This document shows, piece by piece, positions 9,754 through 18,123 of a DNA stretch of 64,000 nt. The notes under the pieces are model-generated. The model saw nothing but the letters and a program-made list of their open reading frames with translations, ran no database searches and had not been told where the DNA came from. Position 1 is the first letter of the stretch. Each line of letters begins with the position of its first letter. Location: NCBI GenBank assembly GCA_945883235.1, contig CAMCXF010000012.1:19910-83909 (forward strand), read 5' to 3'. The translations under genes and the position numbers were made by a program. The stretch comes from Phenylobacterium deserti. GTDB taxonomy: Bacteria > Pseudomonadota > Alphaproteobacteria > Caulobacterales > Caulobacteraceae.

Positions 9754-9812
9754 CGCACTTGCCTGTTACGTCGCCCGGAGAGCGGCATTCCAGGTCACCG
9801 AGGAGAACCCCC

Positions 9813-10664
9813 ATGAGCAAATCCAAGACCGCCCCTGTCGTCCTGATCACGGGCACCTCAACCGGCGTCGGCCTGCATACAGCCATCGCCTTCGCCATGG
9901 CCGGTTACCAGACCATCGCCACCATGCGCGACACGTCGAAGAAGGATGAACTCCTTGCCCTCGCCAAAGCCAATGGCGTCAAGATCAAGGTCGAGCGCCT
10001 GGACGTTCAGAAGAAGAAATCCATAGAGAGCTGCGTCAAAAAGGTGCTGCGGAAGTACGGCGACATCGACGTGCTGGTGAACAATGCCGGCGCGGGATTC
10101 CTGGGGGGCCTTGAACAGACCTCCGACAAGGATCTGGAGCGGACTATGGGGATCAATTTCTTCGGCGTCTGGTACGTGACCAAGGCGGTCTTCCCGCACA
10201 TGCGCGCCCGAGGGTCCGGTCGTATCATCACGGTCACCAGTGTCGGGGGCCTGATCGGCCAACCCTTCAACGACGCCTATTGCGCCGCCAAGTTCGCGGT
10301 CGAGGGCATGATGGAGGCCATGGCCCCCCTGGCCAAACAGTTGGGCGTGCAGGTCAGCCTGATCGAGCCCGGGCCCATCAACACCGAGTTCGTCAACAGC
10401 GCTCGCGCGTCCAGCGACCTCTCTGGCTTCACCGCGCCCTATGACGCCATTGTCGCCAAATACATGGGCGCCACCGGCAATGTCTTCGCCCAGTTTGGCC
10501 AGAGCGGCGCTGACATCGGTGCCGTGATCCTGAACGCAGCCACCACGCCAAACCCCGACTTCCGCTACATTACCTCAGACTTCGCGCGCCAGATCGTCGC
10601 CCCCAAGGTCGTCGACCCGAGCGGAAACAACGTCGTCGACGCCTTCGTGGCCCGGCTGGCGTAG
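9813..10664 (+). CDS. SDR family oxidoreductase
   Basis: 283 residues from ATG 9813, chosen because AGGAGA lies upstream and the Rossmann strand follows immediately (VVLITGTSTGVGLHTA). The cofactor motif TGTSTGVG, NNAGAG, catalytic Ser in VTSVGGLIG and YCAAK are all present. The loop TMRDTSKKDEL after strand 2 suggests NADPH preference (Arg after beta-2). It follows iorB by 59 bases and precedes an MFS transporter, so a three-step uptake and oxidation unit is plausible. A ketone or alcohol substrate is likely but unspecified. Confidence 0.9.
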   Translation: MSKSKTAPVVLITGTSTGVGLHTAIAFAMAGYQTIATMRDTSKKDELLALAKANGVKIKVERLDVQKKKSIESCVKKVLRKYGDIDVLVNNAGAGFLGGLEQTSDKDLERTMGINFFGVWYVTKAVFPHMRARGSGRIITVTSVGGLIGQPFNDAYCAAKFAVEGMMEAMAPLAKQLGVQVSLIEPGPINTEFVNSARASSDLSGFTAPYDAIVAKYMGATGNVFAQFGQSGADIGAVILNAATTPNPDFRYITSDFARQIVAPKVVDPSGNNVVDAFVARLA

Positions 10665-10763
10665 GGCACCTTCGACGGAATGCGAAGCTGGCATCTTGCG
10701 TTGCTGCGCGGGGTCGCGTCTTCTCGATGGCAGGGAACACAACGTCCAGAAAAAGAGCCTTAC

Positions 10764-12116
10764 ATGGCCATCGCGGCAGACTCAGGATCGGCTCCAGCCG
10801 TCGCGGGCGACGCGGCACCGACCCCGACGTATTCCAAAGCCTATACGCGGTACGCCATGTGGCTGCTGTTGGGCGTGTATATCGTCAATTTCGTCGACCG
10901 TTCGATCATCAACATCCTGGCCGAGCCGATCAAGCAGGAGCTGAACCTGGCTGACTGGCAGCTTGGCTTGATGAGCGGGCTGGCGTTTGCGATCCTCTAC
11001 ACCTTCCTGGGCATCCCCGTAGCGCGCCTGGCCGAGCGCAGCCATCGTCCCCGGATCATTGCCGCCGCCGCGGTAACCTGGAGTGGGTTTACGGTTCTCT
11101 GTGCCTTCGCCGGTAACTTCTGGCAGTTGCTCCTGTTCCGGGTCGGCGTGGGCGTCGGCCAATCGGGATGCACGCCGCCCGCCCACTCGTTGATCGTGGA
11201 CTACCACCCGATCGAGAAGCGCGCGTCAGCTATCGCGTTCTACTCGCTGGGCGGTGCCATCGGCACGCTGCTGGGGCTGGTGATGGGCGGACTGGTCTAT
11301 GACGCCTTTGGCTGGCGCGTCAGTTTCATGGTGGCCGGATCACCCGGATTGCTGTTTGCCGTGCTGGCCTTCTTCACCCTGAAGGAACCCCGCCGCAGAT
11401 TGGCCCAGCACGCGACAACCGTCGCCGCAGCATCCAGCACTTTCGGTCAGACCATGGCCTATCTGGCCAAGACCCCAACGTTCTGGTTCGTGGCTTTCGG
11501 TGCCACGATCTTCAATTTTGGAGGCGGCGTTGCCTTCACCGCATCGTTTTTCCTGCGTAACCACACCGCCGAAATGAACCTGCTGGCTCAGGGCCTCGGC
11601 CTCAAGGCGGTTGGGTTTCTTGGCCTGGCGATTGGTCTGACAAACGTCGGCGGCGCATTGGGTATCTGGCTTGGGGGCTGGATTACGGATCGCTTCGGAA
11701 CCCGTGACCTTCGCAACTACATCGTGGCACCGGCCATCGCCGCCCTCCTGATCATTCCAGTCCGGCTGACCATCTACACGGTTGATTCCGCATTGGTGGC
11801 CTTGTCGTTTCTCGCGGTTTCAGCCTTTCTGGGCGGCTTCTGGTGGGGGCCGGTGTTCAGTGTCGGCCAGTCCGTTGTGCCGTCTCATATGCGGGCCACA
11901 AGCGCGGCGATTATACTCTTCACTATCAACCTGCTTGGCGCAGGCATGGGCCCGCTGGTCCTTGGCCTGCTTTCGGATTATTTCAATCACGGCCTGGGCA
12001 TGGGTCCCGCCGAAGGCGTTCGCTGGGCGCTGATCGCCTCGGTCGTCACCGGTCTGGGCGCTTTCATCAGCTTCTGGATGGCCCGGCGGACGATCCGTCA
12101 GGATTTCCTGACCTGA
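10764..12116 (+). CDS. MFS transporter, spinster-like subgroup
   Basis: 450 residues from ATG 10764; the longer frame to 10680 is not MFS-like. The N-terminal segment YVVNFVDR-like (IVNFVDRSIINILAEPIKQEL) and the loop-2/3 motif GIPVARLAERSHRPR match the spinster-type MFS clade common in sphingomonads and Caulobacterales near catabolic genes. Twelve membrane helices are expected. The DRF-containing motif WITDRFGTRD in the second half mirrors the first. Likely imports the substrate of the upstream dehydrogenases, an organic acid or aromatic, but this is contextual inference. Confidence 0.88.
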   Translation: MAIAADSGSAPAVAGDAAPTPTYSKAYTRYAMWLLLGVYIVNFVDRSIINILAEPIKQELNLADWQLGLMSGLAFAILYTFLGIPVARLAERSHRPRIIAAAAVTWSGFTVLCAFAGNFWQLLLFRVGVGVGQSGCTPPAHSLIVDYHPIEKRASAIAFYSLGGAIGTLLGLVMGGLVYDAFGWRVSFMVAGSPGLLFAVLAFFTLKEPRRRLAQHATTVAAASSTFGQTMAYLAKTPTFWFVAFGATIFNFGGGVAFTASFFLRNHTAEMNLLAQGLGLKAVGFLGLAIGLTNVGGALGIWLGGWITDRFGTRDLRNYIVAPAIAALLIIPVRLTIYTVDSALVALSFLAVSAFLGGFWWGPVFSVGQSVVPSHMRATSAAIILFTINLLGAGMGPLVLGLLSDYFNHGLGMGPAEGVRWALIASVVTGLGAFISFWMARRTIRQDFLT

Positions 12117-12128
12117 CCCACACTTTGA

Positions 12129-13097
12129 TCAGCCGTGGCTGTGGCCGTGATGATCGTCGGGCCCCTGATCGCCCGCATGCACTTCGATGGTTACATGCGA
12201 CAGACCCGACAGACCCGCCAGCCGCGCGCGGTAGACATCCACCGGCAACGGATGCGCCGCCGCGATCACCGCGATCACCGCATGGTGGCCCGGTCCAAGG
12301 CGCCAAAGATGCAGATCGACCACCGTCTCGCCCTGATCCGACAAACGCCGCCGAACCTCCGCCGTCAGGTCCCGCGATGGATTGATATCCAGCAGGGCCG
12401 ATCCGGCACGCCTTAGCAGCGTCCAGGCAAAGTGCGCCACCAGACCCGCCGCCAGTAGACCCGCCAGCGGGTCCGCCATGCCCCAGCCCAGTTCGCGTCC
12501 CGCCATCAATGCTGCCAGCGCAAGCACCGACACCAGGGCATCGGCCGTCAGATGCAGGTGGGCGGCGGACAGGTTCAGGTCGCCTTGTGGATCGTTGCGC
12601 GCCGCCGCCACACCGGTCGGCCGCAACAGTGCGATGCAGATCAGATTGACTACCAGTCCACCCGCCGCGATCGGCAAGGCGTCGCTGAAATGCACCTCTG
12701 CTGGATGCATCAGTCGCGCCGCACTTTCGAACGCGATCATCGCCGCGGTCGCCATCAACACTAGGGCGTTGGTGAACCCGGCAAGATAGCCCAGCTTGCC
12801 GGTTCCGAAGCTGAACGCCGGATTGCCCGCGTGACGACGCGCCAACCCATAGGCCGCCGAGGCCACCAGCAATGACATTACATGAGCGCCCATGTGCAGG
12901 CCGCTGGCGGTAAGTGCGATTGAGCCGGTCGTCGCCCCGCCCACCACCAGCGCCACCAGCGTCGCCGAGCAGATCGCCGTGACGATCCAGGTCCTGCGCT
13001 CATTGCGCCGGTGATCCGCGCCCAGATAGGTGCGGTTTTCCCGGAAAGCGTCCAGCGGCGCAGATTCAAGGACGTCGGGACGGTCGGCGAAGTTCAT
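12129..13097 (-). CDS. cation diffusion facilitator, DmeF-like metal efflux protein
   Basis: 322 residues. The N terminus (LGADHRRNERRTW) and helix 2-3 segment (HMGAHVMSLLVASAAYGLARRHA...FSFGTGKLGYLAGF) match the DmeF branch of CDF transporters, which export Co, Zn or Ni in exchange for protons. The fifth-helix site HLHLTADALVS keeps His and Asp. In helix 2 the usual LLADGWHM reads LTASGLHM, so the metal-binding Asp seems replaced by Ser. The C-terminal tail DDHHGHSHG is His-rich. Start ATG 13097 directly abuts a Zur-like palindrome; a GGAAGG lies on the far side of it. Divergent from the CobW-type GTPase. Confidence 0.85.
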   Translation of the reverse strand: MNFADRPDVLESAPLDAFRENRTYLGADHRRNERRTWIVTAICSATLVALVVGGATTGSIALTASGLHMGAHVMSLLVASAAYGLARRHAGNPAFSFGTGKLGYLAGFTNALVLMATAAMIAFESAARLMHPAEVHFSDALPIAAGGLVVNLICIALLRPTGVAAARNDPQGDLNLSAAHLHLTADALVSVLALAALMAGRELGWGMADPLAGLLAAGLVAHFAWTLLRRAGSALLDINPSRDLTAEVRRRLSDQGETVVDLHLWRLGPGHHAVIAVIAAAHPLPVDVYRARLAGLSGLSHVTIEVHAGDQGPDDHHGHSHG

Positions 13098-13098
13098 T

Positions 13099-13113
13099 TG
13101 TTATTTTATAACA
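13099..13113. promoter_or_regulatory. Zur-like palindromic operator
   Basis: TGTTAT-TTT-ATAACA is a perfect inverted repeat with 6-base arms and a 3-base spacer in an otherwise GC-rich neighbourhood. The GTTAT...ATAAC core resembles zinc-uptake-regulator (Fur family) sites of alphaproteobacteria. It lies 2 bases from the CDF start and 71 bases before the CobW GTPase start, so it could control both. Zur control of a G3E GTPase is a known pattern; control of an exporter by the same site would be unusual. Binding is inferred from sequence only. Confidence 0.6.
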
Positions 13114-13184
13114 CCCTTCCGACCAAACACCAGACCCATGAAGGGGCCTTCATAAGTCGCCTTGATGTCTCTACATGACCTCCC

Positions 13185-14282
13185 ATGAGCGAGAACCTTT
13201 CCGACAAGATCCCAGTCACCGTCCTGACCGGCTACCTGGGGGCGGGCAAGACCACCCTCTTGAACCGTATTCTCTCGGAGAAGCACGGCAAGGTTTACGC
13301 TGTCATCGTCAATGAGTTCGGCGAGATCGGCATCGACAATGACCTGATCGTCGGAGCCGACGAAGAGGTCTTCGAGATGAACAACGGCTGCGTCTGCTGC
13401 ACGGTGCGCGGCGACCTGATCCGGGTGCTCTCGGGCTTGATGAAGCGCAAGGGCCGGTTTGACGGCATTATCGTCGAGACCACGGGCCTGGCCGATCCCG
13501 CCCCGGTGGCCCAGACCTTCTTCGTGGACGACGATGTGCGCGCCCGCACCCAGCTGGACAGCGTCACCACCGTGGTCGACGCCAAACACCTGCCGCTCCG
13601 CCTCAAGGACAGCCGCGAGGCCGCCGAACAGATCGCCTTCGCCGACCAGATCATCCTCAACAAGACCGACCTGGTGACCGAGGCGGAACTGCTGGAAGTC
13701 GAAAAGGCTATCCGGACGCTCAATCCCCTGGCACCAATCCGCAGAGCCGAGCGCTCCAACGTGCCGCTGGATACGATCCTCGGCCAGCACGCCTTCGATC
13801 TGACCCGCATCACCGAGCTGCAGCCCCACTTCCTGAACCCGGCGCACGGTGAGGCCGGCCATGTCCACGACGAGGACTGCGGACACGATCACGACCATGA
13901 TCATCATCATGTGCACGACGAGCACTGCGGCCACGACCATGACCACGATGATCACGTGCACATCCATGATCACGTCGCCGAGAGCGGGATTTCCTCAATC
14001 TCGCTGACCAGCCACACGCCCATCGACGGCAATCGCGTCACCGCCTGGCTCAACAACGTACTGCAGACACAGGGCGTCGACATCCTGCGCGCCAAGGGCA
14101 TCATTGACGTCAAGGGCGAGGAGCGCCGCCTGGTCTTTCAGGCTGTCCACATGATCCTGGAAGGCGATTTCCAGGGCCCCTGGAAGGACACCGACAACCG
14201 CTATTCCCGCCTCGTGTTCATCGGTCGCAATCTGGACGAGGCGGGCCTGCTGGCCGGTTTCGAAAGCTGCATCGCCGCCTGA
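13185..14282 (+). CDS. CobW/COG0523 G3E-family GTPase, zinc metallochaperone type
   Basis: 365 residues. Walker A GYLGAGKTT (16-24), metal-binding CVCC (69-72, context NNGCVCCTVRGDL), guanine motif NKTDL and a C-terminal CobW_C domain ending RLVFIGRNLD are all present. A long insertion at about 225-265 is extremely rich in His and Asp, with two copies of a CGHDHDHD-type unit, and probably buffers zinc or another metal. COG0523 GTPases load zinc into client enzymes during starvation; a Zur-like palindrome upstream supports that. The start at 13185 has no clear SD. Divergent from the CDF exporter. Confidence 0.9.
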   Translation: MSENLSDKIPVTVLTGYLGAGKTTLLNRILSEKHGKVYAVIVNEFGEIGIDNDLIVGADEEVFEMNNGCVCCTVRGDLIRVLSGLMKRKGRFDGIIVETTGLADPAPVAQTFFVDDDVRARTQLDSVTTVVDAKHLPLRLKDSREAAEQIAFADQIILNKTDLVTEAELLEVEKAIRTLNPLAPIRRAERSNVPLDTILGQHAFDLTRITELQPHFLNPAHGEAGHVHDEDCGHDHDHDHHHVHDEHCGHDHDHDDHVHIHDHVAESGISSISLTSHTPIDGNRVTAWLNNVLQTQGVDILRAKGIIDVKGEERRLVFQAVHMILEGDFQGPWKDTDNRYSRLVFIGRNLDEAGLLAGFESCIAA

Positions 14283-14312
14283 CCTGCCCCCCTCTCCCGC
14301 GAGGACTTCAAG

Positions 14313-15611
14313 ATGTCTGAAACGCCCCTTCACCCCGAAACCCTCGTCGTTCACGCCGGCTGGCGGGCCGATCCCTCCACCGGCTCGGTGGCGGTGCCGA
14401 TCCACCAGACCACGTCCTACCAGTTCCGCGACGCCGGCCATGCCGCCGCGCTCTTCTCGCTGTCCGAGCTGGGCAACATCTACACCCGCATCATGAACCC
14501 CACGACCGACGTGCTCGAAAAGCGCATCGCGGCGCTGGAGGGCGGGGTCGGCGCGCTGGCGGTCGCCTCTGGTCAGGCGGCGTCGGCCTATGCGGTCCAG
14601 AACCTGGCGCGGGCGGGCGACAACATCGTCAGCTCCACGGCCCTCTACGGCGGCACCTGGAACCTGTTCGCCAACACGCTGAAGGATCAGGGGATCGAGG
14701 TCCGGTTCGTAGATGCCGCCGACCCTGAGGCGTTCCGCCGCGCCACCGACGACCGCACCCGCGCCTACTACGCCGAGACCCTGCCGAACCCGAAGCTTGA
14801 GGTCTTTCCCATCGCCGAGGTCGCCGCCATCGGACGTGAATTCGGCATTCCGCTGATCATGGACAACACCGCCGCACCGCTGGTCTGCCGGCCGCTGGAT
14901 CATGGCGCGGCCATCGTCGTCTATTCCGCCACCAAATACCTGGGCGGTCACGGCACCTCCATCGGCGGCCTGATCGTCGACGGCGGCAATTTCGACTGGG
15001 AGGCGAACCCCGAGCGGCAGCCCCAGCTCAACACCCCTGACGCGTCCTATCACGGCGCCGTCTGGACCCAGGCGGTCAAGCCGCTGGGGCCCATTGCCTA
15101 CATCCTGCGCGCCCGGGTGATCCTGCTGCGCGATCTGGGCGCCGCCATCTCGCCCTTCAACGCCTTCCAGATCATCCAGGGCATCGAGACCCTGGCGCTG
15201 CGGATGGAGCGCCATTGCGCGAACGCCTCAAAGGTCGCGGCCTGGCTTGCCGCGCGAGCGGGCGTCACCCGCGTGATCCACCCCAGCCTGCAGACCGGCG
15301 AGGCCCGTGCCCGCGCCGACCGCAACCTCAAGGGCGGCTACGGCGGCCTCGTGGGCTTCGAAATGGCCGGCGGCGTCGAGGCCGGTGCCGCCTTCATCAA
15401 CGCCCTGAAGCTGCTCTATCACGTGGCCAACATTGGTGACGCGCGCAGCCTGGCGATCCACCCGGCCTCCACCACCCACTCTCAGCTGACCCCGGACGAA
15501 CAGGCCGCCACCGGCGTTACCCCCGGCTACGTCCGCCTTTCCATCGGCATCGAGCACGTGGACGACATCATCGCCGACCTCGATCAGGCCCTGAAGGTCG
15601 CGGGGATCTAG
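14313..15611 (+). CDS. metY: O-acetylhomoserine sulfhydrylase (MetY-type PLP enzyme)
   Basis: 432 residues, matching the length of O-acetylhomoserine aminocarboxypropyltransferase. It opens LHPETLVVHAGWRADPSTGSVAVPI; the PLP Lys is Lys208 in SATKYLGGHGTSIGG. The reaction is O-acetylhomoserine plus sulfide to homocysteine and acetate, in methionine synthesis. SD-like GAGGA lies 5' of ATG 14313. I looked for a SAM riboswitch in the 30-base gap after the GTPase gene and there is no room for one. Its stop overlaps the convergent gene by 4 bases (CTAG). Cystathionine-type activities are the alternative for this fold. Confidence 0.92.
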   Translation: MSETPLHPETLVVHAGWRADPSTGSVAVPIHQTTSYQFRDAGHAAALFSLSELGNIYTRIMNPTTDVLEKRIAALEGGVGALAVASGQAASAYAVQNLARAGDNIVSSTALYGGTWNLFANTLKDQGIEVRFVDAADPEAFRRATDDRTRAYYAETLPNPKLEVFPIAEVAAIGREFGIPLIMDNTAAPLVCRPLDHGAAIVVYSATKYLGGHGTSIGGLIVDGGNFDWEANPERQPQLNTPDASYHGAVWTQAVKPLGPIAYILRARVILLRDLGAAISPFNAFQIIQGIETLALRMERHCANASKVAAWLAARAGVTRVIHPSLQTGEARARADRNLKGGYGGLVGFEMAGGVEAGAAFINALKLLYHVANIGDARSLAIHPASTTHSQLTPDEQAATGVTPGYVRLSIGIEHVDDIIADLDQALKVAGI

Positions 15612-16681
15612 AACCCCAGCGGCCGGTAGGGCCCGATGATCACCTGCTCGAACACGCCGATTCCCACCTGATCGTCGCGGCCAGGCTGTGACAGGGTGGT
15701 GCGGCTGATGGCCTGGATGTGCAGGTTCAGCGGGTCGTTGGGATCGAAGTTGACGCTGTCGAGGTCCTCGCGCTCCACCACCAGTTCGCCCTTGAGCGAC
15801 CCGTGGCGCCAGGCGCCGCCATAGCCGACTCCGCGCATCAGGAAGGTCGACATCGGCTCGATCTTCACCGTCGCCGCGCCCTGCTCCAGGGGAATGGTCA
15901 GGAGCCCCGACTTCGCATGCCGCGTGCCCGTAAGGATCTCCGTCTCCATCACCGGAACATCGGAGTGATATCCGCCCTCCGGCCCTGCGCCGTCCGGCAG
16001 GATCACGGCGCGGGTGTTCCAGGGCTTGCCATCCGGGTCGGCGTTGATGTGGAAATAGACGCTCGTATCGGTGAAATTCAGCGGTGCCCACTGCCAGAAG
16101 AAGCCGGCGATTCCGCCGCCGGGGGTGGCCTGCGTGTCCGGCGCACCGACCGGGCGGATGCCCCAGGAGCGGTCGCGGGTACCGACCCAGCCCGACACCT
16201 CGATCCGCTCGCCGTCCACCTCCAGCCAGCCCGACGCGCGCACATTCTGCGTCAGGCGGGTGTAGTCCATGAACAGGCGCGGGCCGTTGCGTTTGACGAA
16301 GCGCGGCTCCTCGATGGGAAAGGCGCGGCCCTCGAAGGTGATCTCGCCGGCGATGCCTTCGGTCTTCTGGACGGTCACCTTCAGCCTCTGTAGCGGCTCC
16401 AGGATTTCGATGGCGATCGGCCCCACCTTCAGGTCCATCCGCTCCATGCCCAGAACCCGCGAGGCGTGCAGGCAGCGCTCCTTGCCGTCCTTGACGATGG
16501 CGATGTGGGCATCGGCCACGTTGAGCGCCGGATAGACCCCGAATGCCACCGCCGCGAAGGCCGATCCGTCCGGCGCATAGGCGTTGAAGAAATAGCGATC
16601 ATAGAAGTTCCGGTCCGAGCCTGAATAGGCGATCGGTTCGGGCGTCTGGTGGATCGGATAGTCATCACCCTTGGTCAGCAT
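15608..16681 (-). CDS. CrtC/AttH lipocalin-like domain protein, function unknown
   Basis: 357 residues, beta-rich, without a signal peptide or membrane helix. Patterns such as RNFYDRYFFNAYAPDGS near the N terminus and GTRDRSWGIRPVG in the middle recall the tandem-lipocalin CrtC/AttH-type proteins (hydroxyneurosporene synthase-like), often found beside P450 and phosphotransferase genes in sphingomonads and mycobacteria. No enzymatic residue can be assigned. Divergent from the P450 operon over 136 bases, so it may be co-regulated with it. Carotenoid hydration is unlikely because no carotenoid genes are nearby. Confidence 0.6.
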   Translation of the reverse strand: MLTKGDDYPIHQTPEPIAYSGSDRNFYDRYFFNAYAPDGSAFAAVAFGVYPALNVADAHIAIVKDGKERCLHASRVLGMERMDLKVGPIAIEILEPLQRLKVTVQKTEGIAGEITFEGRAFPIEEPRFVKRNGPRLFMDYTRLTQNVRASGWLEVDGERIEVSGWVGTRDRSWGIRPVGAPDTQATPGGGIAGFFWQWAPLNFTDTSVYFHINADPDGKPWNTRAVILPDGAGPEGGYHSDVPVMETEILTGTRHAKSGLLTIPLEQGAATVKIEPMSTFLMRGVGYGGAWRHGSLKGELVVEREDLDSVNFDPNDPLNLHIQAISRTTLSQPGRDDQVGIGVFEQVIIGPYRPLGF

Positions 16682-16817
16682 CGCGTGGCGTCTCCGGTTG
16701 ACGCGCGGTCACACTTGCGGGCCGTCGCGTTGGGGGTATCAACTCCACCTACGATAAGAACAATCAGATGTCGTCGTCTCGCGTGACCTTACGTCAGGCC
16801 GACGACCCGGAGGCCTA

Positions 16818-18116
16818 ATGTCCGCCACCACCGCCGCCGACCACATGATCCCCCAGTCCTATGCCGATCATCTGGCGATGCCGGCCGCCTATGCCGACAG
16901 CCGCATCCACGACACCTACCGCTGGCTTCGCGCCAACGAGCCCATGGGCATGGCGAAGATCGACGGCATTGATCCCTTCTGGGTGGCCACCAAACACGCC
17001 GACATCCTCGAGGTCAGCCGCCAGAACGACCTGTTCCACAACGGCGACCGCGCGGCGACGCTCACCAGCCAGGCGGCCGATAAGCGCGTGCGCGAGATGA
17101 TGGGCGGTAGCCCCCATCTGCTGCGCACCCTGGTCCAGATGGACGCCCCGGATCACCCCAAGTACCGCGCGCTGACCCAGGGCTGGTTCATGCCGCAGAA
17201 CCTCAAGAAGCTGGAAGATCGCATCCGCGTCATCGCCCGCGCCTCGGTCGACAAGATGGCGGCCAGGGGCGGCGAGTGCGATTTCGTCAATGAGGTGGCC
17301 CTGCATTTCCCGCTGCACGTGATCATGACCATCCTGGGGGTGCCCGAGAGCGACGAGCCGCGGATGCTGAAGCTGACCCAGGAGCTGTTCGGCGCCACCG
17401 ATCCGGAGCTGGGCCGCAAGCCGAACGAGGCGTCCGCCTCCGCGACCGGCGAAGCGCCTTTCGACATGGGCGTCATCATCGATTTCAACAAATATTTCAG
17501 CGCCCTGTCAGCCGCCCGCCGCGCCAATCCCACCGATGATCTGGCTTCCCTGATCGCCAACAGCCAGATCAACGGGGCGCCCATCTCCGACTTTGAGGCC
17601 ATGGGCTACTACATCATCGTCGCCACCGCCGGCCACGATACCACCTCGTCCTCGACGGCGGGCGCCATGTGGGCCCTGGTGGACAATCCGGAACAGCTGC
17701 GCAAGGTGAAGGCCGATCTGTCGCTGATCCCCGGCCTGGTGGATGAATCCATCCGCTGGACCACCCCGGTGAAGACCTTCATGCGCACGCTCACCGCCGA
17801 CGCCGAGTTCGCTGGCCGGCAGATGAAGCAGAACGACTGGCTGATGCTCTGCTACGCCTCGGGCAACCGCGACGAAGAGGTCTTCGAGGCGCCCGACGAA
17901 TTCCGGGTCGACCGCTCGCCCAACAAGCACCTGGCCTTCGGCTACGGCGCCCACCTCTGCCTCGGCCAGCACTTGGCCAAGATGGAGATGCGCATCCTCT
18001 GGGAGGAACTGCTGCCCCGGCTTGCGTCTGTCGAAATGGCCGGCGCGCCCGCCATGAGCGAAAGCTTCTTCGTCAACGGACCCAAGCGCCTGCCCATCCG
18101 CTTCAGGATGAGCTGA
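16818..18116 (+). CDS. cytochrome P450 monooxygenase
   Basis: 432 residues, soluble bacterial class I type without membrane anchor. Diagnostic features: I-helix AGHDTTSSS (271-279), K-helix ExxR (Glu310-Arg313, ESIR), and haem loop AFGYGAHLCLGQHLA with ligand Cys381. GGAGG precedes ATG 16818. It begins an operon with an APH-type kinase and a small protein, a gene set I associate with CYP125/CYP142/CYP153-like oxidation of sterol, terpene or alkyl substrates in sphingomonads; the subfamily cannot be fixed by eye. No ferredoxin or ferredoxin reductase is adjacent, so redox partners must be elsewhere. Confidence 0.93.
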   Translation: MSATTAADHMIPQSYADHLAMPAAYADSRIHDTYRWLRANEPMGMAKIDGIDPFWVATKHADILEVSRQNDLFHNGDRAATLTSQAADKRVREMMGGSPHLLRTLVQMDAPDHPKYRALTQGWFMPQNLKKLEDRIRVIARASVDKMAARGGECDFVNEVALHFPLHVIMTILGVPESDEPRMLKLTQELFGATDPELGRKPNEASASATGEAPFDMGVIIDFNKYFSALSAARRANPTDDLASLIANSQINGAPISDFEAMGYYIIVATAGHDTTSSSTAGAMWALVDNPEQLRKVKADLSLIPGLVDESIRWTTPVKTFMRTLTADAEFAGRQMKQNDWLMLCYASGNRDEEVFEAPDEFRVDRSPNKHLAFGYGAHLCLGQHLAKMEMRILWEELLPRLASVEMAGAPAMSESFFVNGPKRLPIRFRMS

Positions 18117-18123
18117 GCCGCAT

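Noticed and set aside
14283..14312. Possible SAM riboswitch before metY
   Set aside because: Only 30 bases between GTPase stop and metY start, with just an SD; no room for a riboswitch.
13995..15215. 406-residue minus-strand frame opposite MetY
   Set aside because: Low-complexity Gly/Arg-rich translation without motif; shadow of metY on the plus strand.
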